Assembly: GCA_021794835.1 (NCBI GenBank)
Contig: JAJYQA010000029.1
Location: 111,090 to 175,089, forward strand
From: Actinomycetes bacterium
GTDB taxonomy: Bacteria > Actinomycetota > Aquicultoria > Aquicultorales > Aquicultoraceae
Direction of reading: 5' to 3'
Length of the DNA stretch: 64,000 nucleotides
The position numbers and the translations under genes are program-made. Under the pieces are notes generated by a model. It searched no databases. It saw nothing but the letters and a program-made list of their open reading frames with translations, and was not told the DNA's origin. Below, piece after piece: positions 55,601 through 63,975 of this stretch (position 1 is its first letter; each line of letters starts with the position of its first letter).

Positions 55601-55840
55601 TCGAGTTCTTATACAATCGACGGACGGGTGATTTGGCCTCCTAAGCCTTATTCGTGGACTTCATTTAATTTGAATAAGCCAATGCATGAAGAATTAGGGA
55701 TTGCTGGAGGACGCGGAGAAGGCTTCTCTATAAACAACTTATTGGCGATAGATCATACGATACCCAATAGCTGCTATGCAGATATTGTCGGGGGATCACC
55801 TGCACAATACGACCTTTATGTTGAAGTACAAAAGGTCTAA
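52700..55840 (+). CDS. Molybdopterin oxidoreductase catalytic subunit (Ttr/Psr/Srd-like)
   Basis: 1046 residues from the ATG at 52700. TAT signal SRRNFIIKSASVVVGIGLV. N-terminal [4Fe-4S] site VCQQCNSNC...GRTCLKG. The Mo ligand is probably the Cys in YDHSAVCGVSSAIG. VIEPRMSKTAEKATMWIPIEPGQDAALAMGM and the C-terminal domain SIDAKMRGLRTGDQVRIKGP are family features. The B-C-A gene order equals tetrathionate reductase ttrBCA and selenate reductase srdBCA; polysulfide or arsenate reductases are also related. The substrate is not decidable by eye. It is exported with the Fe-S subunit and reduces a terminal acceptor. Confidence 0.9.
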   Translation: MNRKSGENKQGISRRNFIIKSASVVVGIGLVAPSFFGPFKQLVNGTWEEEELHGIGRDDQDYDATNVIHTVCQQCNSNCTIRALMVPGDKKASYTSVVRKIAGNAYSPINTVSYGQKPYNMSPYKVIAGSTTGKMAVEGRGFRGGRTCLKGQAGIQTAYDAYRLKTPLRRSGSRGSGKWESITWEQAYQDIVEGNSQLGTPGLKSIWAYIPEEPVMEDWKKVEEGKLEFAEFDAKYRDVLIDTRHPDAGPKANQIVGFGGDRRDFATRFFNSQVGSVNFYDHSAVCGVSSAIGTVYSHAILENGKRVVKRVAADIDNTEFLIVWGSNPLVASKSPTYLAPKITNALARGMKMAVIEPRMSKTAEKATMWIPIEPGQDAALAMGMARWIIENKRYDEAYLRNCNKVAANQAGEPTWSDATYLINLDAPDKPFLSATDASLGDAESAVVMVDGVPQLAAEAQKGDLEVDTVIGGKRVQSVFTLFKQRVLGKSLQQYADLCKIPVEQIVTVAKEFTSYGKKASIMMYRGPSMHANGYHAVRAINILSHLIGNADWKGGNLFGGAHYNEFTGRYNLNSVPNANKAWGIPLDRHKAKYEQTTYFKRDGYPAKRRWYPVAGAAAYDVLPGAEMNYPYGLKAMFVSRFSPIMSMPNGQIQERLLKDPKVVPLLVVSDIVMSETASVADYILPDLSYLERFGREGIFENLPWKISTVIQPVTRVIPEARSTDDVYIELAKRMKWPGVNDNAFVGGGALNSAMDYYLKRVANIAFDGIPVPDASDEELKLFEKARELALGPFFDINVWKKTVTPEEWRKVVYVLNRGGRFAGNEKAYNGDFLAHQWGEQVNFYADKVAKMKNPLDGSLFDGLPRVEEPSNYKGQPMPAINPLRMIHWKSRNLATHRTISNVWLREIRDENYLWMNSIDAKMRGLRTGDQVRIKGPDYETKGHILVTEMIRPGVVGASYSFGHTQYGSSSYTIDGRVIWPPKPYSWTSFNLNKPMHEELGIAGGRGEGFSINNLLAIDHTIPNSCYADIVGGSPAQYDLYVEVQKV

Positions 55841-55858
55841 GGGTAAAGGTGGAGGTGA

Positions 55859-57077
55859 GGGACGTTGCTTGCAAATTACAAATACTCACATAACCACAAG
55901 CAACCATAAGCATAACAGCACAAATAATTGACAACCGTCTGGATTAGCGTTAGCTTATATCCATGCCGAGAAGACCAAGGATTGATATCCCCGGTCTTAT
56001 CTACCACGTGATGTGCCGGGGGATAGAGCGACGTGAAATCTTTATAGACGATCGTGACCGCGAGCAGCTTCTTGCCCGCATTGCAAAGCATGCCAACAAA
56101 GAGAGCATTCACATGTATGCCTTCTCGCTTATGCCAAACCACTTCCACTTGCTAGTCCGCCCACTTAGTACGTGCCTTGCCGCGTTTATGAGAAGGGTAT
56201 TAACTGGATATGCCATCTATTTCAACCGGCGGCATAAACGAAGCGGGCACCTTTTTCAAAACCGCTATAAATCTTTTGTTATTGAAGAAGAGGCTTATCT
56301 TTTAGAGCTTATTCGCTACATCCACTTAAACCCGCTTCGAGCTGGCATTGTCCCTAATCTTAAAGCGCTTGCCACCTGGCCGTACTGCGGCTACTCGGCA
56401 CTTATGGGATATGTTGAGAAAAGCTGGTTTGAGGCAGATTACACGCTCTCTTTATTCGATGCAGAAAAACTTATTGCCCGCAAAAAGCTCTCTTCTTTTA
56501 TGGAGGATGGCCTCGGTGCGAGAAGGCGGGGTGACTTTGTTGGTGGCGGTTTAAAACGAAGCTTGGGGATGAGGCCTGGCAAGGCTATATATAGAGATGA
56601 ATGTAGAGAAGACATGCAGCACAGCATACGGCGTAACGAGCAGAATAGCATACAACAACATAACGGACAACTTGACGCGCAGCACCAGGCTTATGATGAG
56701 CGCATTCTTGGGAGCGGCGACTTCGTTCAAGCGGTTTTAAGCAATTTGGATAAGCCTACTGTAGAAGAGGAGGGCAATTGTCTTGATATTAATGCGCTTA
56801 TTAGGGTAGTCTTATCTTTCTATGGCATTACACTGATAGAGCTTTGCTCCGGATCAAAAAGATCGGCAATCTCTAAAGCAAGATCTGCAATAATTTTGCT
56901 TGGGATAAAGCATTGCAAAGTATTGCCAGTTGAGTTAGCTAAAATACTTGCAATCAGCCCAAGCACAGTTTACTCAATTATTTCTAGGGGCAGGGAAGAA
57001 CCGGAGAGCAAAATAATTCTTGACCTGTACTAAGGATGGCGTTATTTGAGAATCTGTAACTTGCAAGCAACGTCCCC
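55859..57077. mobile_element. RAYT element bounded by about 29-bp inverted repeats
   Basis: Left end GGGACGTTGCTTGCAAATTA CAAATACTC (55859-55887) and right end, read inverted, GGGGACGTTGCTTGCAAGTT ACAGATTCTC (57077-57048). They match in about 25 of 29 positions and enclose one transposase gene, 1.2 kb in all. Classical RAYT genes lack such terminal repeats, so the ends are either an IS-like border or two REP sequences in opposite orientation. Confidence 0.75.
55963..57033 (+). CDS. REP-associated tyrosine transposase (Y1/HUH) with C-terminal HTH
   Basis: 356 residues. N-terminal MPRRPRIDIPGLIYHVMCRGIERREIF, the HUH pair in SLMPNHFHLLVRP, and the catalytic Tyr in LTGYAIYFNRRHKRSGHLFQNRYKS define the RAYT/IS200-like family. 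A C-terminal extension (about 270-356) has a DnaA-like/sigma-like helix-turn-helix, KHCKVLPVELAKILAISPSTVYSII. It nicks and rejoins single-stranded hairpin DNA. It is intact and could be active on hairpin repeats of this genome. Confidence 0.92.
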   Translation: MPRRPRIDIPGLIYHVMCRGIERREIFIDDRDREQLLARIAKHANKESIHMYAFSLMPNHFHLLVRPLSTCLAAFMRRVLTGYAIYFNRRHKRSGHLFQNRYKSFVIEEEAYLLELIRYIHLNPLRAGIVPNLKALATWPYCGYSALMGYVEKSWFEADYTLSLFDAEKLIARKKLSSFMEDGLGARRRGDFVGGGLKRSLGMRPGKAIYRDECREDMQHSIRRNEQNSIQQHNGQLDAQHQAYDERILGSGDFVQAVLSNLDKPTVEEEGNCLDINALIRVVLSFYGITLIELCSGSKRSAISKARSAIILLGIKHCKVLPVELAKILAISPSTVYSIISRGREEPESKIILDLY

Positions 57078-57096
57078 AACGCAACTGATAACTGAG

Positions 57097-57121
57097 TAGG
57101 CGGGGTCAAAAACCCCGCCTA
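57097..57121. terminator. Hairpin TAGGCGGGG-TCAAAAA-CCCCGCCTA
   Basis: 9-bp perfect stem 20 nt outside the element's right end. There is no T-run on plus. On minus the loop is TTTTTGA and it follows the SRPBCC stop by 44 nt, so it may serve either neighbour. Confidence 0.5.
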
Positions 57122-57164
57122 TCGAGGATACTTAGCGAAACACTATCTCATTTACTGTATACAG

Positions 57165-57593
57165 CTAAGCCGCCTTTGCCATGCTCTCAATTCGAGATTT
57201 TAGATTATCCATATCTTCTTGAATCTGATTCTCTACCATTCCGCCGGCACCCAATTTCTCAACAAGCTCGGCAGGATACAGTTCTGGCAAAAAGTTAAAG
57301 TGTACGGTGACTTTAGTTCCCTCGGGAACTGGTTCGAAATGAACAAACCCGCTATTATCCGTACCGGCTATCGATTTCCATGCCAGATGCTTATTCTCCT
57401 GGATATCAGTGAGTTCGATATCGAACTCTAACGGTATCCCGGCCAGTTCTACCTTCCAATGCTCCACGGTTGGGCTTTTTAATGTCACTTCCTTGACATG
57501 GGACAGCAATTTTGGATAGTTTGAGGAGCGGACCCACATGTCATACACCCTATCGATTGGAGCGTTGATGATCATGGTCTTTTCTCTTTCCAT
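57165..57593 (-). CDS. SRPBCC-family (polyketide cyclase/dehydrase-like) protein
   Basis: 142 residues from the ATG at 57593, 6 nt after GGGAGGTGAG; the track's 57701 start is upstream of that site. SRPBCC fold: REKTMIINAPIDRVYDMWVRSSNYPKLLSHVKEV at the start, and HLAWKSIAGTDNSGFVHFEPVPEGTKVTVHFNFLPE in the beta sheet, with a C-terminal long helix. These barrels bind hydrophobic ligands. No catalytic role can be assigned. It is like small actinobacterial START-type proteins. Confidence 0.82.
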   Translation of the reverse strand: MEREKTMIINAPIDRVYDMWVRSSNYPKLLSHVKEVTLKSPTVEHWKVELAGIPLEFDIELTDIQENKHLAWKSIAGTDNSGFVHFEPVPEGTKVTVHFNFLPELYPAELVEKLGAGGMVENQIQEDMDNLKSRIESMAKAA

Positions 57594-57768
57594 CAAGCTC
57601 ACCTCCCTAAAAAATAGATCTTGAGTTTGTGTGTTCCCGCCGAGGCCGAAGTGTAACGAGAAATTTAACCATCGCAACCAATTAACTCGGTTTTTTTCCA
57701 TAAAAATTTTATCTTAATAAAGGCTTGCATCTGCCCTGAAAATAGCTATTTTCAGGGCAGAGCAACGA

Positions 57769-58411
57769 CTAAGAAGTGCAACAATACCTGAAGAGCATGA
57801 AGAAGAATCCGATGTAGTGAACCGCGCGTCTTGTAATTAGCGCAAAATCAAGTATCAAAACGCTGAGAATGTTATCTACATTTAAGGCGGACTCTTCTGC
57901 CCAGTATTGACCGATTATATCCTCGGTTAATGACCGTTTAGATATGAGATATAAGAATTTGACTTTATCCGCGAGTGCAATACTCTCGTCTAGAAGGTCA
58001 ACAGAGAAAACGAGCTCTTGAGTTATAGATCTAGCAAATCTAATATGGTAAAGCTGCCACATATGGGCATTGGTAAGTACAGCCCACTCGATTCCCTCAT
58101 TAGCTGCATAGCCAACAGCCTGCGCCAAATGATTTTCGTTTAATTTTATGTTGAATTCCTTGGCCTCGATGACCATCTTTAAGTCGCCATCGAGCCTTAT
58201 CACGAAATCGGCAAACTTTCCTCTTATCCTATACTCAGCCGTAACATTAGCGACTCTATCATAATCAAAAATATCGCCGAGCATATCAAAGATTAGATTA
58301 GCTGTATCAGCTTCACCAGGCTTTCTTTTTTAGTGGCTTAAGAACTTCTGTATACTTTTCAATTTCATTTTTAATACAGCCTTTAATTTGATCGGGAACT
58401 TTTACATGCAT
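57769..58411 (-). pseudogene. Frameshifted HsdR-N-like (PD-(D/E)XK) protein
   Basis: The main reading frame (to 57769) contains GKFADFVIRLDGDLKMVIEAKEFNIKLNENHLAQAVGYAANEGIEWAVLTN, a type I restriction HsdR N-terminal-like nuclease domain with D...E-x-K. Its natural N-terminus (MHVKVPDQIKGCIKNEIEKYTEVLKPLKKKA, start at 58411) is in another frame, and a stop precedes the main frame, so a base was lost near 58325. The C-terminus after NILSVLI also departs from the family. It is alone, without hsdM or hsdS genes, and probably dead. Confidence 0.65.
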
Positions 58412-58669
58412 TTTTCAAAACATCTTAGGCGGGAGATAATAACCCGAATTATCAACCAGCAGTACCGAACAGTATGGCCGGAGGAATTGTCAAATACTAC
58501 GCTTATCTAGCCGATACCAAAGCAATGAACACTTACATGCTAAATCAGTTGTTAGCAGATTATAGCATTTGATTCTTCATATTTAGCAAGTCCCGGCTAT
58601 AGGAAAGAGCATCCCACGCTATTTATTGATTAAGGTACAAAGCTATTATTTGAGTAATTTTCTCCTGCC
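58412..58669. other. Intergenic stretch with a possible small-ORF remnant
   Basis: A minor plus-strand ORF (MAGGIVKYYAYLADTKAMNT..., about 58473-58571) has protein-like composition but no ribosome site and no known family. Nothing else is recognised here. Confidence 0.25.
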
Positions 58670-59482
58670 TTATGGCGCGATGTCCCGGCGGTTGAAAACT
58701 AAGATGGAGCCGATGTAAAAGACGATAATTATGCCGGCATATACAAGGACGCTTCGAAAGGGAACGTGACCAGAAGTAAGCAATTTTTGTGCATCATAGT
58801 AGTGAAACAGCGAGATGTCGTTTACCTTTTTGGGCCAATCCGCAAGCCCTGCAAGAACCGTTATTATGTACATGGTGGTCAAGATACTGGCCGAAATGAG
58901 GGCCGCCCGCCCGCGCTCTCCCAAAAGGACTGAGAAAAAAAGCGAAAACGAGGCGATAGCTAAAAAGAATAAAGACCCTATTACAGTAAGTGCCAATATA
59001 CCTTCCGGTTTGAGGTTTAAATCGAATGCCTTGCCAAAGGTATAGGTTGAAAGCGTAGTTAGGACAACCAGTCCTATAGTCCCGGCAAACAGGGTGATGC
59101 TCTTGGTGATCAGGGAGGAGATTCTGGTTATCGGCTGGCTTAGCAATATTTCAATCGTGCCGCTCTCAATTTCTTTGCCGATGGCGCCGGTTCCGTAGGC
59201 GATGACGAACGCTCCTACAATGATAAACCATATGAAAGCGAAGAACTCTACGGTTATGTATCCCTCCGGGGTTGTAATACTCGTAGCACTCCCGCCGAAA
59301 ACCTGCAACAAGCCTTTGGGGTAGTTCGCAAAGAGCTTCTCAAATTCAGCAGCTCTTTGGTGGATTGTCGGCCAGACCGACAATATAAGATATACATATA
59401 ACGCCAGACCGACCGCATAAGATGGCCAGCTTATACTAATCTCCTTCAGCGTTTTCCTGAAAAGGTTAACGTTCATTGCCAC
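58670..59482 (-). CDS. ABC-2 type permease
   Basis: 270 residues, six membrane helices in ABC-2 order. Features are an N-terminal amphipathic start (LFRKTLKEISISWPSYAVGLALYVYLIL), IGKEIESGTIEILLSQPITRISSLITKS (the family's conserved loop), and a last helix before VFNRRDIAP. It pairs with the ATPase whose gene overlaps it by 17 nt. Half-transporters of this kind export drugs, bacitracin-like peptides or lipids. The substrate is unknown. Confidence 0.9.
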   Translation of the reverse strand: MAMNVNLFRKTLKEISISWPSYAVGLALYVYLILSVWPTIHQRAAEFEKLFANYPKGLLQVFGGSATSITTPEGYITVEFFAFIWFIIVGAFVIAYGTGAIGKEIESGTIEILLSQPITRISSLITKSITLFAGTIGLVVLTTLSTYTFGKAFDLNLKPEGILALTVIGSLFFLAIASFSLFFSVLLGERGRAALISASILTTMYIITVLAGLADWPKKVNDISLFHYYDAQKLLTSGHVPFRSVLVYAGIIIVFYIGSILVFNRRDIAP

Positions 59483-60362
59483 CGCCTTTACCGTAAAACT
59501 TTAAGAATATCTCTTCGAGGCTTGCATGCTCAACTATCAAGTCTTTGATATTGTGCTGAGCGAGCTTTTTAATGAGGGGATCGATTTCGCCTTCAACCGT
59601 AATCCTTAAATGGTTATTAACTTTATCGATCGAGGTCACGCTAGGCAGGTGAAATTCATCTGGGTTGAACGGGCCCTCAAAAATGACCTCGACGTAGCGA
59701 ATCTTTTTAGATACGAGTTCGTCGATTCTTTCCGTGGCTACCAGCCGGCCTTCCTTGATAATACCCACTCGGTCGCAAACCTTCTCGACCTCAGGCAGTA
59801 TGTGCGAGGACAGAAACACCGTGCGTCCCCGCGACTTGAACTCTTTTAAGACGTGGTAAAACTCCTGTTGAACGAGAGGATCAAGCCCCGAAGTCGGTTC
59901 GTCCAGAAGCAAAAGCGCAGGATCGTGCATGAGGGCTTGAATTATCCCAAGCTTTTGGCGATTTCCCTTGGAGTAATTTTTTATCCTTTTTTTAAGATCC
60001 AGGTCGAAACGGGAAACAAGCTCTTTTTTCAAAACGGGGGGCTTTTTTGGGCGAAAGCGCGCTATAAAGCTTAAGAACTGGTTCCCGGTCATCTTCTCAT
60101 ACAGGTGGATATCCCCAGGCAGGTTCCCGACCTCTTTCTTTATAATTGCAGAATCTCCCCAGGCATCCTTGCCAAGTACGGATGCAGCGCCCCTTGTCGG
60201 CCTAAGAAGGGCGGTTAAGAGCCTTATGGTAGTGGTCTTTCCGGCTCCATTTGGGCCGAGGAAGCCAAAAATCTCGCCTTCTTCGACGGTGAGGTTGAGA
60301 TCTTCGATGCCCCGGTTTCTCCCATAATACTTTGTAAGCGAAGCTGTATTTATTGCTGCCAT
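59466..60362 (-). CDS. ABC-2 type transporter ATPase
   Basis: 298 residues. Walker A GFLGPNGAGKTTTIRLL, the signature loop NYSKGNRQKLGIIQAL, Walker B LLLLDEPTSGLDP and the switch His in TVFLSSHILPEVEKV. A C-terminal accessory domain (about 220-298) follows, as in CcmA/YhaQ/BcrA-type ATPases. It drives the permease encoded at 58670. Confidence 0.95.
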   Translation of the reverse strand: MAAINTASLTKYYGRNRGIEDLNLTVEEGEIFGFLGPNGAGKTTTIRLLTALLRPTRGAASVLGKDAWGDSAIIKKEVGNLPGDIHLYEKMTGNQFLSFIARFRPKKPPVLKKELVSRFDLDLKKRIKNYSKGNRQKLGIIQALMHDPALLLLDEPTSGLDPLVQQEFYHVLKEFKSRGRTVFLSSHILPEVEKVCDRVGIIKEGRLVATERIDELVSKKIRYVEVIFEGPFNPDEFHLPSVTSIDKVNNHLRITVEGEIDPLIKKLAQHNIKDLIVEHASLEEIFLKFYGKGGGNER

Positions 60363-60590
60363 CTGATGGCCTTTTTTGTGTCTGCGGTACTTTTTACAGA
60401 ATTATACGGGCAAAATTATAAAATGCAAATCCAGTGAGCGTCAATCACAAAAGACAGAATACTGGTAACTAATTGTGTAAGAAGACCCCCATGCTCGTCT
60501 GTGACCACATTGGTGGGTTTTTACTATAAAAACAGGAGGTATATAATCTTATCTAAGACCAGCACTAGTAAAAACGTAGGAGAAGTAGGC

Positions 60591-62579
60591 GTGGACGAAG
60601 AATCCTGGAAAGAGCAGATTAAGCATGTAATTGAAACGGTAGCCGAAGGTGCACTTATGATTAACGCAGACGGCATTATAATTTACGCCAATAACTCGGC
60701 AGAGAAGATTCTCGGCCTTAAGCGAAGCGATATTGTAGGGCGCACCTATAGCGATCCAGGATACAAGGTAACTACGCTCGATGGTAAACCTTATCCGATA
60801 GAGAAGCGTCCAATAACCCAAGTTTTGCAAACCGGCGAGTTGGTGCAGAATGTCGAGTATGTTATAGAGCGTCCTGATGGAATCCGAGTTATCGTAGCGG
60901 TAAACGCAAGTCCGCTCCGCGATGAAAAAGGCACCATTCTAGGAGTTATTTTATCTTTTGCTGATATCACTGCTCGAAAAAAGGCAGAGGCAGAGTTACG
61001 GGCAAGCGAAAAGAAGCTGCGCGATATCACCTCGGTACTGGGTGAAGGGGTATACGTCCTAGATAAGAAGGGGCATCTTGCTTTCATGAATCTGGAAGCA
61101 GAGCGTCTTTTAGGCTGGACCGAGGCGGAGCTATACGGCAAGAACGTGCATGAAGCAATCCATTATCAAAGAGCAGATGGTTCGATATTTCCCGCTAGCG
61201 AGTGCCCGGTATTGAAAATCATAAATTCAGGAGGGATTTACCGCACAGATGACGACGTTTTTACTCGCAAAGATGGCAGTATGTTACCAGTGGCTTATGT
61301 CACTACCCCTATCCTAGAGAATGGGAAGGTTGTTGATTCAGTTACAACATTTCAAGACATTACTGAGCGCAAAAAAATCGAGAGGTTGCGTGATGCTTTA
61401 AACAGGATTAACGCCGCCATAAGCTCAACACTTAACTTTGATGAGATAATGCAAAGGATTGTTGTAGGGTCTGTCAAGGGGATGGAGTCAGAACGAACTA
61501 TAATACTTCTGCACGAGGACGGCTACTGGGTGGTACGTTATACGTACGGTTTCCCGAAGGTAGCGGTGGGTTCAAGGCTTAACGACGATGAGGCAAGGTA
61601 CGCGGTGCTCGCCGCCAATACCCGAAAGCTGGTCGTAGTCAATAATACCTATAGCGACGAGAGAGTTAACCGCAAGATAATGGAGAGGCTTGGTACCCGC
61701 TCAGTTTTGACGGTTCCTCTGGTGGTAAGGGGAAAAGTTATAGGGGTCCTCTGTTTCTGTTACAGTACAAAGCCGGTTGCTTTTACTGATGCCCAGGCCG
61801 ATTTTGCAAGCAAGTTGGCGGTATCAATATCGCTTGCCCTAGAGAACGCCCGCCTCTACTCGATTGAAAAAAACATTGCAGATACACTACAAGAAGCACT
61901 ACTTACGATGCCGAAAAATATAGAGGGCATTGATTTTGGCTACCTCTATCACTCTGCAACAGATACCGCAAGAGTTGGGGGAGATTTTTATGATATCTTT
62001 GAGCTTGAGCATAATAAAGTTGGCATGGCTGTAGGGGATGTTTCCGGCCATGGCCTTGAAGCTTCAGCTTTAACCGCACTCGTTAAAAGCACCATCCGGG
62101 CCTATGCCTATGATAATTCTTCGCCAGCTGTAATTATGGCGAAGACCAACGAGGCTATTACCAAAGCATCTGCCCAGGAGTTATTTATCACTGTGTTCTT
62201 CGGTATCTTAGATATGAAGGCGGAGGTTCTTACGTATTGCAGCGCTGGGCATCCTCCGGCAATAGTCAAACGAAAAACTTCGGGGACCTTTTTTCTTACT
62301 ACGGATTCGCCAGCTATTGGAGCTTTTAGCGGTCTAAACTATTTCAACAATCAAGAGACCATTAAAAAAGGCGATACTTTAATTATTTATACCGATGGCG
62401 TAATCGAGGCAAGATGCAACAACAGGTTTTTTGGGGGTGAGAGACTAATAAAATTCGTTAATAAGTTAAAACCAATACCGGCTAGAGAAATCCCACGGGT
62501 GATTTTTAACAGAGTCATAGATTGTGCTGGCGGGATATTGTCAGACGACGTGGCCATTCTTACTGTTAGCTTAGATTAG
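60591..62579 (+). CDS. PAS-PAS-GAF-SpoIIE (PP2C) phosphatase
   Basis: 662 residues if started at the GTG at 60591 behind GGAGAAG; the track's GTG at 60501 lacks a ribosome site, and an AGGAGG at 60534 has only ATA or ATC behind it. Order: PAS 1 (TVAEGALMINADGIIIYANNSAEKILG), PAS 2 (LGEGVYVLDKKGHLAFMNLEAERLLGW), GAF (about 270-425, RSVLTVPLVVRGKVIGVLCFC), and a SpoIIE/RsbU phosphatase (YHSATDTARVGGDFYDIFEL, VGDVSGHGLEASALTALVKS, SDDVAILTVSLD). It likely controls an anti-sigma-factor partner switch from cytoplasmic signals. No anti-sigma genes are adjacent. Confidence 0.92.
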   Translation: MDEESWKEQIKHVIETVAEGALMINADGIIIYANNSAEKILGLKRSDIVGRTYSDPGYKVTTLDGKPYPIEKRPITQVLQTGELVQNVEYVIERPDGIRVIVAVNASPLRDEKGTILGVILSFADITARKKAEAELRASEKKLRDITSVLGEGVYVLDKKGHLAFMNLEAERLLGWTEAELYGKNVHEAIHYQRADGSIFPASECPVLKIINSGGIYRTDDDVFTRKDGSMLPVAYVTTPILENGKVVDSVTTFQDITERKKIERLRDALNRINAAISSTLNFDEIMQRIVVGSVKGMESERTIILLHEDGYWVVRYTYGFPKVAVGSRLNDDEARYAVLAANTRKLVVVNNTYSDERVNRKIMERLGTRSVLTVPLVVRGKVIGVLCFCYSTKPVAFTDAQADFASKLAVSISLALENARLYSIEKNIADTLQEALLTMPKNIEGIDFGYLYHSATDTARVGGDFYDIFELEHNKVGMAVGDVSGHGLEASALTALVKSTIRAYAYDNSSPAVIMAKTNEAITKASAQELFITVFFGILDMKAEVLTYCSAGHPPAIVKRKTSGTFFLTTDSPAIGAFSGLNYFNNQETIKKGDTLIIYTDGVIEARCNNRFFGGERLIKFVNKLKPIPAREIPRVIFNRVIDCAGGILSDDVAILTVSLD

Positions 62580-62662
62580 AACTACCGGGACTTGAGAATC
62601 GGCGTAGCCAACCTGGAAACATCTCCCTGAATTTGAGATAATCTAAGCGGTGTTTAAGATTT

Positions 62663-63790
62663 ATGCCTGTAGTTTATATTCATATCCCGTTTTGTAAACA
62701 AAGATGTAAATATTGCGATTTCAACTCGTACGCTGGCCTGGATCCTTTTCATGGGCCTTACGTCAGAGCTCTATTATCGGAGATCAACTTTCAGGCGCTT
62801 CGTCTAGACGATATAGATGCCCCCAGCATCTATATCGGTGGCGGTACCCCCACGCTTTTGAATCCTTTGTATATGGATGCACTTTTAGCTGAGGTGTATA
62901 GGTGGTTCTCAGTCTCCGATGCTGCAGAGGTTACGATTGAAGCAAACCCCGAGACCGTAACAAAAGAAAAGTTAGTCCAGCTTAGGCGTGCGGGCGTGAA
63001 CAGACTAAGCATAGGGTTCCAATCCCTTGACGATGGGCTTCTTAAACTCCTTGGGCGGAAGCATTCCGCCCAGCAGGCTGTCTCGGCATTCAAAGATGCT
63101 AGGGAGGCCGGTTTTAATAACGTGAACATTGACCTTATCTTCGGCATACCCGGCCAGTCTCTTGCCGGTTGGGCGGTCACATTGGAACAGGCTGCCTCTT
63201 TAGATCCTGAGCATATATCTTGCTACGGCCTTACAGTCGAACCCGGAACACTCCTTGAGCGCGAGATAGCAGCAGGCAAACTCCAGGTTCCGGATGAAGA
63301 TTTACAGGCCGATATGTTTGCGTATACCATGGGGTCTTTGGCCGAGTCGGGATTTGAGCACTACGAGATTTCTAACTACGCCAAATCGGGGAGGCGCTGC
63401 CGTCATAACCTGGTATATTGGGATAACGGTGATTATATCGGCTTTGGTGCGGGAGCGCACTCGAAAATTGGCAGCAAGCGGTTTTATAATACCGCCAATC
63501 CAAAGGAATACATTGAGAGCATAGGTGCAAGAGGCGCAAGTATTTCGGAAATAACAGACCTCTCAACAGGTAATATGATAAGCGAAACCATATTCCTAGG
63601 CTTGAGGAAGATAGAGGGGCTTGACCTTAAATCCTTTGAAGCCCGTTTTGGACGGTCGGTATACGATATTTACAGTGCTCAAATCGCTAAACTGGCCGAA
63701 GACGGGCTGTTAGAGCAAGATAACGGCTCGCTAAGGCTAACTGACAAGGGAATCTTACTCGGAAACGAGGTATTTTCGAGATTTATCTAA
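62663..63790 (+). CDS. hemW: HemW, radical-SAM haem chaperone (oxygen-independent HemN-like)
   Basis: 375 residues, HemW length. The cluster motif is HIPFCKQRCKYCDFNSYAG (CxxxCxxC). SIYIGGGTPTLLN, VTIEANPETVTKEKL, NRLSIGFQSLDDGLLKLLGRKHS, NVNIDLIFGIPGQ and HYEISNYAKSGRRCRHNLVYW follow. The first Cys after the motif and the C-terminal winged-helix-like end are as in HemW, which inserts haem into proteins, rather than HemN. Confidence 0.92.
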   Translation: MPVVYIHIPFCKQRCKYCDFNSYAGLDPFHGPYVRALLSEINFQALRLDDIDAPSIYIGGGTPTLLNPLYMDALLAEVYRWFSVSDAAEVTIEANPETVTKEKLVQLRRAGVNRLSIGFQSLDDGLLKLLGRKHSAQQAVSAFKDAREAGFNNVNIDLIFGIPGQSLAGWAVTLEQAASLDPEHISCYGLTVEPGTLLEREIAAGKLQVPDEDLQADMFAYTMGSLAESGFEHYEISNYAKSGRRCRHNLVYWDNGDYIGFGAGAHSKIGSKRFYNTANPKEYIESIGARGASISEITDLSTGNMISETIFLGLRKIEGLDLKSFEARFGRSVYDIYSAQIAKLAEDGLLEQDNGSLRLTDKGILLGNEVFSRFI

Positions 63791-63918
63791 TCGGTTTACC
63801 CCGGGACGTTTGCTTGACCTGTTAAAATATATTAGCAGTATACAAGCTAGCGGTTAACCGTAACGATAGGCTTAGGTACTGTAAATTCTTAGTAGGCAAG
63901 TGTGGGCTTGCAAAATAG

Positions 63919-63975
63919 ATCAAGACCTCACATTATCTCGTTTAGAACCAGTAAACATGATAAGGAGGTCTTGAT
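63919..63975 (+). promoter_or_regulatory. Hairpin sequestering the ribosome site of the next gene
   Basis: ATCAAGACCTC (63919-63929) is the exact complement of GAGGTCTTGAT (63965-63975), which contains the GGAGG ribosome site just before the ATG at 63976. The loop is 35 nt. It could be a translational switch or one end of an inserted element. Confidence 0.6.

Noticed and set aside
57769-58411. UGA after KKKAW in the HsdR-N-like gene as another selenocysteine
   Set aside because: The family has no Cys there and the continuation lies in another frame, so it is a frameshift, not recoding.
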